From an uncultured bacterium (lineage in GTDB: Bacteria > Cyanobacteriota > Vampirovibrionia > Gastranaerophilales > Gastranaerophilaceae), in NCBI GenBank assembly GCA_949282215.1, contig CASDPF010000013.1, positions 45,100 through 109,099 on the forward strand: a stretch of DNA of 64,000 nucleotides. The letters are read 5' to 3'. The number at the start of each line of letters is the position of its first letter. Position 1 is the stretch's first letter. Under the pieces are notes generated by a model. It worked only from the letters and a program-made list of their open reading frames with translations. It searched no databases and was not told the DNA's origin. Both the position numbers and the translations under genes were made by a program. Shown here in pieces: positions 43,010-51,436 of the stretch.

Positions 43010-43690
43010 ATGTTTAAAAGGTGTTGGTTATTAATTGTTGGTCTTTTGTTGTTTTGCTGTGTTCAAGCAAATGCAATGGATTTAAAGTTTACAGGTTTTG
43101 TAGCAGATCAAGCTGGCGTATTGTCCAATCAGAGTGTAAATGATATCAATATGATGCTTTGGGACTTACAAAAGAAGACAGGTTCTGATATTGCGGTTGT
43201 CACATTAAACTCTTTGAATGGTCGAGATGTAAATGATGTAGCAATACAAATCGGCAGAGAATATAAACTAGGGGATAAGGTTAAAAATAACGGTGTCGTA
43301 TTTTTGACATCTGTTGGCGATAGAAAGATGAGTATTCAATTGGGAACAGGTTTAGAACGGACTTTGGGTGTTCCTGCAATTGAAAATATTCGTGATACTG
43401 ATATTTTGCCTTATTATCGGAATTTACAATATGAAAAAGGTATTTTTAGAGGGGCTTATGCTTTAGCAAAGGCTGTGGCTGCTACAGAAAATGTGAGTGT
43501 AAAAACTTATGGTAATGTTCCTCCAAAATTGTCATCTTCCGGCAAAAAAGAAGATATTCCTTGGTGGGCTTGGCCATTCATTCTTTTAGGCGGATTATTT
43601 AAAAGACGCGGTCGATTTAATTCAGGAAGTTTTGGTGGCTTTGGCGGCGGTGGCGGCTTTGGCGGATGCGGATGTTCAGGAAGTTGGTAA
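43010..43690 (+). CDS. TPM domain protein (YgcG/Psb32-like)
   Basis: 226 residues: a signal peptide (cleavage after ANA, residue 22), the TPM domain (about 28-155, GFVADQAGVLSNQSVNDIN, KTGSDIAVVTLNSL, NGVVFLTSVGDRKMSIQLGTGLE), a membrane segment (about 184-198) and a Gly-rich tail ending FGGCGCSGSW. In Cyanobacteria and plants related proteins act in membrane or photosystem repair; others are phosphatases. The role here is unknown. The promoter suggests a leaderless mRNA. Next gene starts 2 nt later. Confidence 0.88.
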   Translation: MFKRCWLLIVGLLLFCCVQANAMDLKFTGFVADQAGVLSNQSVNDINMMLWDLQKKTGSDIAVVTLNSLNGRDVNDVAIQIGREYKLGDKVKNNGVVFLTSVGDRKMSIQLGTGLERTLGVPAIENIRDTDILPYYRNLQYEKGIFRGAYALAKAVAATENVSVKTYGNVPPKLSSSGKKEDIPWWAWPFILLGGLFKRRGRFNSGSFGGFGGGGGFGGCGCSGSW

Positions 43691-43692
43691 TT

Positions 43693-44400
43693 ATGAAACA
43701 TTTAGATGATTTTATTTCTAATTTGAAGAAAATTTTAGGTGACAATTTAGTTTCTGTTTTGATTTTTGGGTCACAGGCTTTTGTTGAACCTGAAAATTTG
43801 AAGTCAAATATTAATTTGATGATAGTAGTAGAACACTTATCTTCTGATGAATTGAAACAGATTTCAAAACCGGTTCAAAAGTGGGTAAAAGCAAAAAATC
43901 CTGTTCCTATAATTATGGGAAAAGCGGAATGGTATTCTTCATTTGATGTGTATGCTTTGGAATATTCTGATATTAAAGAAAAATATAGCTTACTTTATGG
44001 TGAGGATTTAACTAAAGATATAAATGTAGATAAGCATTATTTGCGTTTGCAGTGTGAATCTGAATTAAAAAATCTTTTCCTGAAATATAGAAATCATTAT
44101 TTATTAAATATTAATTCAGATAGAGAAATGGAAAAGTTAGCAAATAATGTAATAAAAACTTTATTGGTAATATTCAGAGGTGTAATACGATTACATAACG
44201 AATTAGTACCGGAGGCTTCTGAATATGTGATATTGCAAGCTGCGAAGTTTATGGAATTTGATACCGAATTATTAATAAAAATGGCAAATGTCCGAGAAGG
44301 GAAGACTGATTATAAGCATAAAGAAATCAGAGCTATTTCTGATAGAATGGTGACAATTCTTCAGGATATTTTGCGGCAAGTTGATTTAATGCGGTTTTAA
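43693..44400 (+). CDS. Nucleotidyltransferase-like protein with altered active site
   Basis: 235 residues from the ATG at 43693 (MKHLDDFISN), 2 nt after the TPM stop. Residues 10-90 resemble a polymerase-beta type nucleotidyltransferase: VLIFGSQAF (Gly26-Ser27), but the usual Asp-x-Asp is Asn39-Ile-Asn41 in SNINLMIVV, so catalysis is doubtful. The rest (100-235) is helical, of HEPN-like style. It could be a regulatory or binding remnant. Cotranscribed with the TPM gene. Confidence 0.68.
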   Translation: MKHLDDFISNLKKILGDNLVSVLIFGSQAFVEPENLKSNINLMIVVEHLSSDELKQISKPVQKWVKAKNPVPIIMGKAEWYSSFDVYALEYSDIKEKYSLLYGEDLTKDINVDKHYLRLQCESELKNLFLKYRNHYLLNINSDREMEKLANNVIKTLLVIFRGVIRLHNELVPEASEYVILQAAKFMEFDTELLIKMANVREGKTDYKHKEIRAISDRMVTILQDILRQVDLMRF

Positions 44401-44650
44401 ATCTTGACTACTAGCTGTTTTAATGATACATTTGATTTCACGAATATTATATCAAGCTATGATTAAGATTGTTTCTTAGAAAATATTTTGTAAGATTGAT
44501 GAAGAAAAAACTTAGATGGTTTGAAGAATATTCAATAAATCAGGGCAATTGGCAAGGACTCCGCTTTTTGATTAAGTATCAATAAGGAGGAGGGAGGGTA
44601 GCGCAAGCTAGCAGCAAGCCCAAAATCATGAAAATTAAATAAAATAATAT
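44401..44650 (+). other. 250-nt intergenic region before tRNA-Val
   Basis: AT-rich with no supported gene. A 28-codon ATG frame (44499-44585) has no ribosome binding site. TTGAT (44567-44571) with ATCAA (44577-44582) could form a small stem, and a purine-rich GGAGGAGGGAGGG stretch begins near 44585. No clear promoter for the tRNA is seen. Confidence 0.4.
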
Positions 44651-44723
44651 GGGCGATTGGCGCAGTTGGTAGCGCATCACATCGACATTGTGGGGGTCAC
44701 GTGTTCGAGTCACGTATCGCCCA
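44651..44723 (+). tRNA. tRNA-Val (GAC) with C at position 33
   Basis: Acceptor GGGCGAT pairs with ATCGCCC. The D arm is GCGC/GCGC, the anticodon stem TCACA/TGTGG, and the anticodon loop TCGACAT with anticodon GAC; the T arm is ACGTG/CACGT with loop TTCGAGT and discriminator A. Position 33 is C instead of the nearly universal U. CCA is not encoded. A terminator follows at 44730. Confidence 0.85.
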
Positions 44724-44729
44724 AATAAG

Positions 44730-44753
44730 GAGAGGTAATACCTCTCTTTTTTT
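44730..44753 (+). terminator. Terminator after tRNA-Val
   Basis: GAGAGGT (44730-44736) pairs with ACCTCTC (44740-44746), loop of 3, followed by seven T. Confidence 0.85.
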
Positions 44754-44844
44754 ATGCGTGACGAGAATACACAAGTAAAGTTTTGTCATTTCTAAAGTGT
44801 GAATGCGTTAATAGCGTAGGCTTGATTTGTTTTTGAATTTATTT

Positions 44845-45519
44845 TTAGAAAAATTTTATTATAATAAATAAAGTAATAATCATACCGATTGATATTGTAG
44901 AGGTTAACCCGACAAATATCCAGAAAATAGGAAGTTTATTTTTAGGGGTTGCCGTTTTCATTGTGTAAACTTGTTGTTTTTTAGCTTTTTTTGTTGATTG
45001 AGTTTTTTGTTTTTTTTCTTTTGTATTGTAAGTTTTATTTTTTTCTTCTATATATTTTTCAGAAAGCGTCTTTTTAGCTTTTTTCCCAGTAACTAAAAGT
45101 TCAGTATCAAAGCGAAATTTAAGAATATTTGAGTTTGCTCCGCAATTGTAAACTGAATAGTTAATAGCAACTTCAAATGCTCGTTGCAGACATTCAAGAG
45201 CTGTCATTCCATCGTGCTGTACTTTTACTGAGTGAACAGAAGTATTCCCGTTCTTTTTCAAGAAGTATAAATCATCGAGGAATTCTTTTTCTTGTTCTTC
45301 TCCTGTCGACATATCTTTTAGAGTTGCAAGCATGTCATCAAAAGTTGATTCGGTTGTTCTTGAGTCGCCTAGGACGTTTTTGCAAACATTTTCTCCAAAA
45401 CGTCTTGTCTGGGTAATACATTGTTCAAAATATTCATCTCGATATAATTTTTCAGCTTCTGTAATAATCCAGTATAAATCTTTGTCGACAGCTTTTAGAA
45501 AATCAAAATTAGTATTCAT
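44845..45519 (-). CDS. Membrane protein with DUF4145-like N-terminal domain
   Basis: 224 residues. Residues 1-125 (FLKAVDKDLYWIITEAEKLY, QTRRFGENVCKNVLG, and LYFLKKNGNTSVHSV) resemble the helical DUF4145 domain found beside HsdR-type restriction proteins. A basic Lys/Thr/Gln linker (140-195) leads to a C-terminal membrane helix (about 200-222). A free-standing, membrane-tethered form is unusual. No restriction genes are nearby. The role is unknown. Confidence 0.68.
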   Translation of the reverse strand: MNTNFDFLKAVDKDLYWIITEAEKLYRDEYFEQCITQTRRFGENVCKNVLGDSRTTESTFDDMLATLKDMSTGEEQEKEFLDDLYFLKKNGNTSVHSVKVQHDGMTALECLQRAFEVAINYSVYNCGANSNILKFRFDTELLVTGKKAKKTLSEKYIEEKNKTYNTKEKKQKTQSTKKAKKQQVYTMKTATPKNKLPIFWIFVGLTSTISIGMIITLFIIIKFF

Positions 45520-45562
45520 AATAAGTTAATGGTACATTGCCGAAAATTCAATGTCAATAATG

Positions 45563-45596
45563 AAAAAGGCGGACATTAAAAATGTCCGCCTTTTTC
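45563..45596. terminator. Terminator upstream of 45519 start / downstream of pgi
   Basis: A 15-bp perfect stem AAAAAGGCGGACATT (45563-45577) with 45581-45595, loop AAA, T runs on both strands. On the - strand it ends pgi. Confidence 0.88.
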
Positions 45597-45613
45597 TATT
45601 TTATTAATCTATG

Positions 45614-46912
45614 TTATTTAGAAATTCTTCCGGGAACAACAACGCCGCCTTTTAAATTCTTTTTATAGAATTCAACGTGTGGTTGAAGTACACTGTCAAG
45701 GACTTCCGGTAATTCTTTTCCTGTCATAACCGCTTCGACAATTTCTTGGTATACGGTTGCAAATGCTCTTAATTGAGTCATTGCACCGGCAGCTTCAGGA
45801 GTTAGCCCCATTTTTGAAGTTTCTACATCTTCTCTAAAGAATGCACCTGTAATCTCATAAGATTTAGTTAATGCTCCAATATATGCGTCAGCATTTTCTT
45901 TACAAACTCCGTTATCTACAGGTACTGTAAGTGCAAATACCAATTTGTTTGCAGGATTGAAGTGAGCTTCTGCACTGTGGTGCATTGCATCAGGTACTTT
46001 TGCAACTTGTTTTAGAGTGTCTTTTACTGATTCGTTTTGCATTTGAGCATGCCAGTATACTGTATTTTCAAACATTGAACCCATATATTGGTGAACAGAT
46101 GCTTCAATACCGTTTAATTTAGCATCAGCCCAGAAAATACCTTCTTTTAATGCATCATTTACTTCTAAATCGTCAGATAAAGAGAGTGAAGAAACTTCTT
46201 GAGCTGCGTTTAATAATTTAGTCATATCTTCTTTAGAAAGACCTGCCCAAATAAGTGTGAATAGAGCGTGGTCATCAAAAGCTGAAAATCTTCCGCCAAC
46301 ATCATCATGGATATATAAATCACCAATCCAGCCTTCAGAAATTGAAGTTCTGCGAAGTTCACTTTTTTCAGAGTTAGCATCAGTTACTGCGATAAAGTGT
46401 TTTGCAGCAGATTTTTTAGCTTCTTCTTCTGATTGTCCTTTTGCTTTATATGCGTCTATTAACATTTGTTGAACTCTTAAGAAACCGTCTTTTGTTTCAA
46501 AGGTTGATCCTGATTTTGAAGCAATCATAAAGTTTGATTTTGTGACATCACCTAATCTGTATAAAAATCTTTCAAGACTGATTGAATCAACGTCTGAATA
46601 AAATTCAACAGAATCGTGACTTACATTGAGTCCGTTGATACCGAGCATATGTTCTACAGTGTGTTTAGAACCACCAATACCCATTACGCTAAGTTTTTTT
46701 GCTCCTGTTTGTTTTTTAAAGCTTTCAACCATAGCATATAGGTCATCAAGTCTTTTTAATTGTTCTTGAGGCAGGTTTACCCAGTTCAAAAAGTGACCTT
46801 TTTGGTTTGCTCTTTTGGAAAATTCTTTTACAAATTCAGATGTTTTTGAAGAATATTTAGAGAAATCAACACCTGAAAAAGTTGTTTTTACTGATGAGTT
46901 TTTAGTTAACAT
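45614..46912 (-). CDS. pgi: Glucose-6-phosphate isomerase
   Basis: Interconverts glucose-6-phosphate and fructose-6-phosphate. 432 residues from the ATG at 46912, placed 6 nt after AAGGAG; the extra 11 upstream codons are not used. SIS-fold motifs are MGIGGSKHTVEHMLG, MIASKSGSTFETKDGFLRVQ, FIAVTD and GGRFSAFDDHALFTLIWAG. It is shorter than E. coli Pgi (549) and fits the compact bacterial form. Monocistronic. Confidence 0.93.
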   Translation of the reverse strand: MLTKNSSVKTTFSGVDFSKYSSKTSEFVKEFSKRANQKGHFLNWVNLPQEQLKRLDDLYAMVESFKKQTGAKKLSVMGIGGSKHTVEHMLGINGLNVSHDSVEFYSDVDSISLERFLYRLGDVTKSNFMIASKSGSTFETKDGFLRVQQMLIDAYKAKGQSEEEAKKSAAKHFIAVTDANSEKSELRRTSISEGWIGDLYIHDDVGGRFSAFDDHALFTLIWAGLSKEDMTKLLNAAQEVSSLSLSDDLEVNDALKEGIFWADAKLNGIEASVHQYMGSMFENTVYWHAQMQNESVKDTLKQVAKVPDAMHHSAEAHFNPANKLVFALTVPVDNGVCKENADAYIGALTKSYEITGAFFREDVETSKMGLTPEAAGAMTQLRAFATVYQEIVEAVMTGKELPEVLDSVLQPHVEFYKKNLKGGVVVPGRISK

Positions 46913-46978
46913 AGTTCTCTCCTTTTTTTGATAACCTGTTAACAATATTCTAATATAAAAATGCTTGATATGGAATTA

Positions 46979-47737
46979 TTATTTACAAGAGGTTTTTCCA
47001 TCCCACGATAAATCATCACAATGCAGATAATCCATATTTTCATTATAAATAACCCAGGCTGTGCACGATTCACATATCCCAAAACACTTTGTTGTGTTAC
47101 AGTCGCCCGGGAATGCGATTCGGGTTTTATTTTCAGTAGACGTGATACTGTGAGTTTGTATTCCTGCAGGTATTACTTTATCTTTAGTTAGTACGAACGA
47201 GAACATATCTTTTCCTAACGTATTTGGTTTTTTATATCCGTTTATATCAACGATAACATCCGCATATACAAATCCAAGATTTTCAATTTCACCATTCATT
47301 TCAGTTGATGTATAGCCGTTTACCAAAACATTCATACCATCTGCGGTGATGAATTTAGAATATTTATTAGTATTATTCCAAGTGCCGGGAGAACGACCAT
47401 CAATATAGTTATGTTTTTCAGCAAAACACTCACCAATATTGTACTCACAGATTTTTGTTGTTTTTATTTGTTTTGTTAGTTTCTCTACTACTAGTTTTGA
47501 ACGTTCCTGCTGTGTCATGGATGTTTCATACCAAGTATCGACAGTACCATATTCAAGTTTTGCTTGTATATATGCTTGAGATAACATAGAGTAAAATTTT
47601 TTCAGAGCTGTGACGGTTGCTTTTTCTTGTTGTTTTTGCACAATTGCAGGAAGTGTTAATGATGCTACAACACCGATAATCCCTAATGTGATAAGTACTT
47701 CTGCAAGTGTAAAACCTTTTTTGTATTTTTTATCCAT
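46979..47737 (-). CDS. Type IV pilin-like protein (DxNG-PN head), XRE-paired
   Basis: 252 residues. The start MDKKYKKGFTLAEV gives cleavage after Gly8 with Glu13 at mature position 5. The head has VIVDINGYKKPNTLGKDMFSF, the same motif as the pilins at 12650, 33283 and 48695, and a Cys-rich end (CNTTKCFGICESCTAW, then HCDD and CK). Divergent from the XRE gene at 47838 with a perfect palindrome between them. Upstream site GGTGG is weak. Confidence 0.85.
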   Translation of the reverse strand: MDKKYKKGFTLAEVLITLGIIGVVASLTLPAIVQKQQEKATVTALKKFYSMLSQAYIQAKLEYGTVDTWYETSMTQQERSKLVVEKLTKQIKTTKICEYNIGECFAEKHNYIDGRSPGTWNNTNKYSKFITADGMNVLVNGYTSTEMNGEIENLGFVYADVIVDINGYKKPNTLGKDMFSFVLTKDKVIPAGIQTHSITSTENKTRIAFPGDCNTTKCFGICESCTAWVIYNENMDYLHCDDLSWDGKTSCK

Positions 47738-47756
47738 AATCCACCCATTATTTATT

Positions 47757-47790
47757 CTTACTAACTAGTAGTTTACTACTAGTTAGTAAG
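47757..47790. promoter_or_regulatory. Perfect 15-bp-arm palindrome in pilin/XRE gap
   Basis: CTTACTAACTAGTAG (47757-47771) and its exact reverse complement (47776-47790) around TTTA. It is the most perfect of the five pilin/XRE operators and lies between the two promoters. A TATAAT at 47825-47830 ends 7 nt before the XRE ATG. Confidence 0.8.
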
Positions 47791-47837
47791 AGTATAGTCG
47801 CTTAATTAAATTTTGTCAAGCGGTTATAATTTCCTAT

Positions 47838-48056
47838 ATGAAAGATGACAGAAACAAACTATTTGCTCGAAATTTAAAGGCAGAACGATATAGAAAAGGG
47901 ATTACGCAATCACAACTCGCTGAATTAGTTGATGTAAGTGAAAGTACTGTTAGTTTGCTTGAAAGAGGATTGCAGACTCCGTCGGTATTTCTGGTATATG
48001 ATATTGCAAAAGTGCTTGAAATTGATATAAATGAATTATTAAAAAATATTCCTTAA
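47838..48056 (+). CDS. XRE-family regulator paired with pilin 46979
   Basis: 72 residues: one HTH domain (about 8-65, ITQSQLAELVDVSESTVSLLERGLQTPS). TATAAT lies 7 nt before the ATG and there is no ribosome binding site, so the mRNA is probably leaderless. The long palindrome upstream is the likely binding site. Confidence 0.85.
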   Translation: MKDDRNKLFARNLKAERYRKGITQSQLAELVDVSESTVSLLERGLQTPSVFLVYDIAKVLEIDINELLKNIP

Positions 48057-48113
48057 TGGATATATTGTATTGAGAATATCTTTGTGTAACTATTCTGGTT
48101 AGGGATTTATATT

Positions 48114-48698
48114 ATGAGTATTGAAGAAGATTTACAAGATGTAAGAAATATGTGCGAATACTGTGATAAATGTTCACTATCCAAGACGAGAACAAATATT
48201 GTTTTTTCAGGCGGTATTCCTAATCATAAGATGATGTTAATCGGGGAAGCTCCAGGATATTATGAAGATCAAAAAGGTGAGCCGTTTGTTGGAAAAGCAG
48301 GTCAGCTTTTAGATAAAATTTTTGCATCAGTAGGACTTTCAAGAGAAAAAGATGTTTATATCTGCAATACTCTTAAATGTCGTCCGCCTAACAATAGAGA
48401 TCCTCTTCCTGAAGAAAAAGAAGCCTGCTATCCTTATTTGGAAGCTCAAATTGAAATCCTTAAACCGCGTATTATACTTATTTGCGGAAAGGTTGCATTG
48501 GCGACTATGCTTAATTCTCCAATAGGGATTACAAAAGTACGGGGAAAATGGTTTGATGGCCCTTTTGGAAGTAAAATGATGCCGATTTTTCATCCGTCTT
48601 ATCTTTTGAGAAATGATTCTCATGAAAAAGGCAGTCCAAAATGGCTTATGTGGCAGGATATTCAGGAAATTAAAAAAGCGTATGATGCTCTTGATTAA
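48114..48698 (+). CDS. Uracil-DNA glycosylase, family 4
   Basis: 194-residue Fe-S uracil-DNA glycosylase that starts base-excision repair of deaminated cytosine. Motif A GEAPGYYED (44-52), the cluster Cys (Cys14 and Cys17 of CEYCDKC, with Cys89 and Cys105), NTLKCRPPNNRDP and the C-terminal motif HPSYLLRN are all present. It follows the XRE gene by 57 nt and overlaps the convergent pilin stop by 4 nt. Confidence 0.93.
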   Translation: MSIEEDLQDVRNMCEYCDKCSLSKTRTNIVFSGGIPNHKMMLIGEAPGYYEDQKGEPFVGKAGQLLDKIFASVGLSREKDVYICNTLKCRPPNNRDPLPEEKEACYPYLEAQIEILKPRIILICGKVALATMLNSPIGITKVRGKWFDGPFGSKMMPIFHPSYLLRNDSHEKGSPKWLMWQDIQEIKKAYDALD

Positions 48699-49402
48699 AT
48701 TCCGTCCCAGTAACTTTCATCTGTGAGTGCACGTTGTGTGCAGGCTATTCCGTTCAGGGTATTCGTGGAGGTTTTGGAACAGTAATCTTCTGCTTTATAA
48801 GCGGTGCCATCAGCTCCCATCGGCAAAAGCTTTCCGTCTGTCATTAATTGAAATGTAAATAAATCCTGTCCCCAGATATTCGGTTTTTTCGTAATACTGT
48901 TGATGTCTATTGAGATAAATATCTTACCGGTACTGTAGTTTTCTATCATCACAAGCATACCGTTTTTTAGCACAAACTGTCCGTCATCCAACATTTTTGA
49001 ACTTATTATATTAGAAGCTTTATTGTAAGTTTTGTATATTTGAATTTCCTGGTTCGTTACGCCATTATCAACTGTAACCGCTTTTCCTTTACCGCATAAA
49101 GGAGAGTTTGTTGTTCCTTGATCTCCGCCCCATTTACAATCTACAGGGTTATCAAAGTATTTGATGAATTCGTTTTTAAAAGTTCTGTAAGGATAGTTTG
49201 CAGGAATTACAGGGTAGCCATTATCGGCACTCATTCTCTGTAGTGCCTGCTGTAATAATGAATATCCTGTTTTTAAGCCGCTTTGAAGTTCTGCTCTTTT
49301 ATTTTTTTGAATCAATGCCGGCAGTGTCATTGCAGCAACCACCCCTATAATTCCAAGCGTGATTAAAACTTCGGCAAGTGTAAAACCGTAGAGTTTTTTC
49401 AT
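48695..49402 (-). CDS. Type IV pilin-like protein (DxNG-PN head), XRE-paired
   Basis: 235 residues. MKKLYGFTLAEV gives cleavage after Gly6 with Glu11 at mature position 5. The head has ISIDINSITKKPNIWGQDLFTFQL and late motifs DYCSKTSTNTLNGIACTQRAL, very like pilin 4 (33283) of the poly-G class. AGGAGG is 5 nt before the ATG. Divergent from the XRE gene at 49546. Confidence 0.86.
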   Translation of the reverse strand: MKKLYGFTLAEVLITLGIIGVVAAMTLPALIQKNKRAELQSGLKTGYSLLQQALQRMSADNGYPVIPANYPYRTFKNEFIKYFDNPVDCKWGGDQGTTNSPLCGKGKAVTVDNGVTNQEIQIYKTYNKASNIISSKMLDDGQFVLKNGMLVMIENYSTGKIFISIDINSITKKPNIWGQDLFTFQLMTDGKLLPMGADGTAYKAEDYCSKTSTNTLNGIACTQRALTDESYWDGI

Positions 49403-49442
49403 ATTACCTCCTGTATAAAATGCAATTTAAAGAAGTTATTTC

Positions 49443-49505
49443 TGCATATTATATTAATATCTTTTGCGTATTATGTCAAGAAATTTATAAAAAACTGTAT
49501 ATTAT
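49443..49505. promoter_or_regulatory. TGYRTATTAT direct repeats in pilin/XRE gap
   Basis: TGCATATTAT (49443-49452), TGCGTATTAT (49465-49474) and TGTATATTAT (49496-49505) are similar direct repeats 22 and 31 bp apart. They differ from the other pilin/XRE operators and may also include -10 boxes. Confidence 0.5.
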
Positions 49506-49545
49506 ATTATAACAGCAAAAGTAAATTTAAGTTTAAATTACAAAT

Positions 49546-49860
49546 ATGGAACTGAAAAAACAACTAGGAAAACGTATAAAAGAACTTCGCGAACAGAGAA
49601 ATTTTTCGCAGGAATATATTGCAGAACAATTAGACATTCATCCTGCTAATTACTGGCGGATAGAAAACGGTGTTTCCTATCCAAAACCCGAGAATTTGGA
49701 AAAAATTTGTGAAATTTTGAAAGTTAATATTCAAGAGCTTTTTATATTTGATCATTTAAAAAATATTGAGGAAATTAAATTGGAACTACAAGATATTATC
49801 AATAGTGATGAATCTTTGACCCGTTTAATTTATAAATTTGTAAAAACTTTAAAAGACTAG
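49546..49860 (+). CDS. XRE-family regulator paired with pilin 48695
   Basis: 104 residues: an HTH domain (about 8-62, FSQEYIAEQLDIHPANYWRIENGVSYPKP) and a C-terminal helical tail (68-104, ending LIYKFVKTLKD). No ribosome binding site before the ATG. The stop overlaps the convergent emrB-like gene by 4 nt. Confidence 0.85.
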   Translation: MELKKQLGKRIKELREQRNFSQEYIAEQLDIHPANYWRIENGVSYPKPENLEKICEILKVNIQELFIFDHLKNIEEIKLELQDIINSDESLTRLIYKFVKTLKD

Positions 49861-51395
49861 CTTTTTGGGTTTTTAACTTTTAGAATATATAACACCGGAA
49901 TGATTATTATACATAAAAGTGCAAGTACAGTGAAGGCATCAAAAAATGAGGCAAGTCTCGCTTGTTGCTGAAGTTGTCTGTATAACATTCCATCAGCTTT
50001 TCTTGCTGCAAGTACTGCAGGATAAAGATGGATAAATTTTGCTTTCAGTGCCATAAATTTGTATTGGAACATGGGGTTATGCGGTGAAAGGTTTCCTACT
50101 AAGTAGTTTTGGTGTACTTGAGATACTCTTGCAATGAATGTCGCAGAAGCTGAAGTTGCAATTGCTGTTATTATGTTTTTGAATAATGCATGTAATGCCG
50201 CAGCGTCAGCATTTTTACTTGCAGGTAATGTTTGAAATGATAGTGCTGTGATAGGTACGAATGCAGTAGGAACCCCTATACAAAGAAGTATGTTTGGTAA
50301 AATAACGCTTTCCATAGAAGATGTTGTATTCATTTGTGTGAGCATTAAAATTGACCCTGCCATTATTAACAAGCCGATTGCAGCTAAAATTCTTGCTTCG
50401 ACAAATCTTGAAATTTCTCCGACGACGATTAAACCAATAAGGCATATAATAGCTCTGGGAAACATTGTAAGACCTGACATAGATGGGCTGTAGCCTAGTA
50501 GGCTTTGAATAAACATCGGAACTAATAATAGTGTCGAATAAAGCATTACATTAATGAAAGAGCTTGCAAAAGTTCCGAATAAAAAGTTTCTGTCCTTGAA
50601 TACTCTTATATCTATTACAGGATATTTGTATTCTAATTCCCATACATAAAACAGCACAAATGAAAATATACAAACCCCAGTAGTCCAACAAATCCAAGGA
50701 GTATCAAACCAATTCCACTGCTGTCCTTTATCAAGTACAACTTGCATACAGCCCATTGCTACTACAATCGCACTGTAGCCGACTATGTCAAATTTTTTGT
50801 TATATTTAAGTTTTTCAGGTTTGTCGCTTTTTACAAAAAGTTTTATAAGCAGAAATGATAACATACATAGTGGTATATTAATTATAAAAATCCATTGCCA
50901 AGAATAGTTATCAGTAAGATAACCTCCCATAAAAGGTCCTGCAAGCGGAGAAAACATCGCAGCTACTCCAAACAATCCCATTGCAACTCCTCGCTGTTCA
51001 GGTGGAAATACTTCAAGTAAAATTGCTTGACAAAGCGGTAGTATGCAGCCGCTCCCTATACCTTGTACAATTCTTGCTGCAATTAGAGCTTGAAGATTCG
51101 GTGCAAGCAAGCATAACAGACACCCAAGACAAAAAATCCATATACTGTAATACATGAGAAGTTTTTTGCCGATTGTTCTTACTAAATAGCCTGTCACAGG
51201 AAGCATTAAGCCTCCGGAAATAATATAGCAGGTAATAACAGTATTTGCTTCATACTGGGTCGCACCGTAAAAACCTGCTATATGAGGCTGGCTTACGTTT
51301 GTTGCTGAGGAGGCTGCCAGTGCCAAAAATGATGGCAGCAAAACTGCAAGCGCAACTATATAGGGGTTTGTTTTCTTTTCTACGACTTCTTCCAT
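49857..51395 (-). CDS. emrB: DHA2-family MFS multidrug exporter (EmrB-like)
   Basis: 512 residues with about 14 membrane segments. The N-terminal half shows QPHIAGFYGATQYEANTVITCYIISGGLMLPVTGYL (motif D1 style, broken by loops), GIGSGCILPLCQAILLEVFPPEQRG and LAGPFMGGYLTDNYSWQWIFIINIP, classical for EmrB/QacA drug:H+ antiporters. It forms the inner-membrane part of a tripartite pump with the EmrA-like protein (51437) and probably the TolC-like protein at 53095. Last gene of the marR-emrA-emrB run. Confidence 0.93.
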   Translation of the reverse strand: MEEVVEKKTNPYIVALAVLLPSFLALAASSATNVSQPHIAGFYGATQYEANTVITCYIISGGLMLPVTGYLVRTIGKKLLMYYSIWIFCLGCLLCLLAPNLQALIAARIVQGIGSGCILPLCQAILLEVFPPEQRGVAMGLFGVAAMFSPLAGPFMGGYLTDNYSWQWIFIINIPLCMLSFLLIKLFVKSDKPEKLKYNKKFDIVGYSAIVVAMGCMQVVLDKGQQWNWFDTPWICWTTGVCIFSFVLFYVWELEYKYPVIDIRVFKDRNFLFGTFASSFINVMLYSTLLLVPMFIQSLLGYSPSMSGLTMFPRAIICLIGLIVVGEISRFVEARILAAIGLLIMAGSILMLTQMNTTSSMESVILPNILLCIGVPTAFVPITALSFQTLPASKNADAAALHALFKNIITAIATSASATFIARVSQVHQNYLVGNLSPHNPMFQYKFMALKAKFIHLYPAVLAARKADGMLYRQLQQQARLASFFDAFTVLALLCIIIIPVLYILKVKNPKS

Positions 51396-51436
51396 TTTAT
51401 TTAACCAATTTATTTATATTATTTTATTTATTTGAC

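Noticed and set aside
43507..43701. Proline-rich ORF on the - strand
   Set aside because: It is the mirror of the glycine-rich tail of the TPM protein and has no start signals.
44499..44585. 28-codon ORF before tRNA-Val
   Set aside because: No ribosome binding site, no promoter, no similarity to anything recognised.
40523..49860. CRISPR array or integron-like cassette array in the pilin/XRE region
   Set aside because: No regularly spaced identical repeats, attC-like sites or integrase genes were found; the repeats are operator-like and differ from gap to gap.
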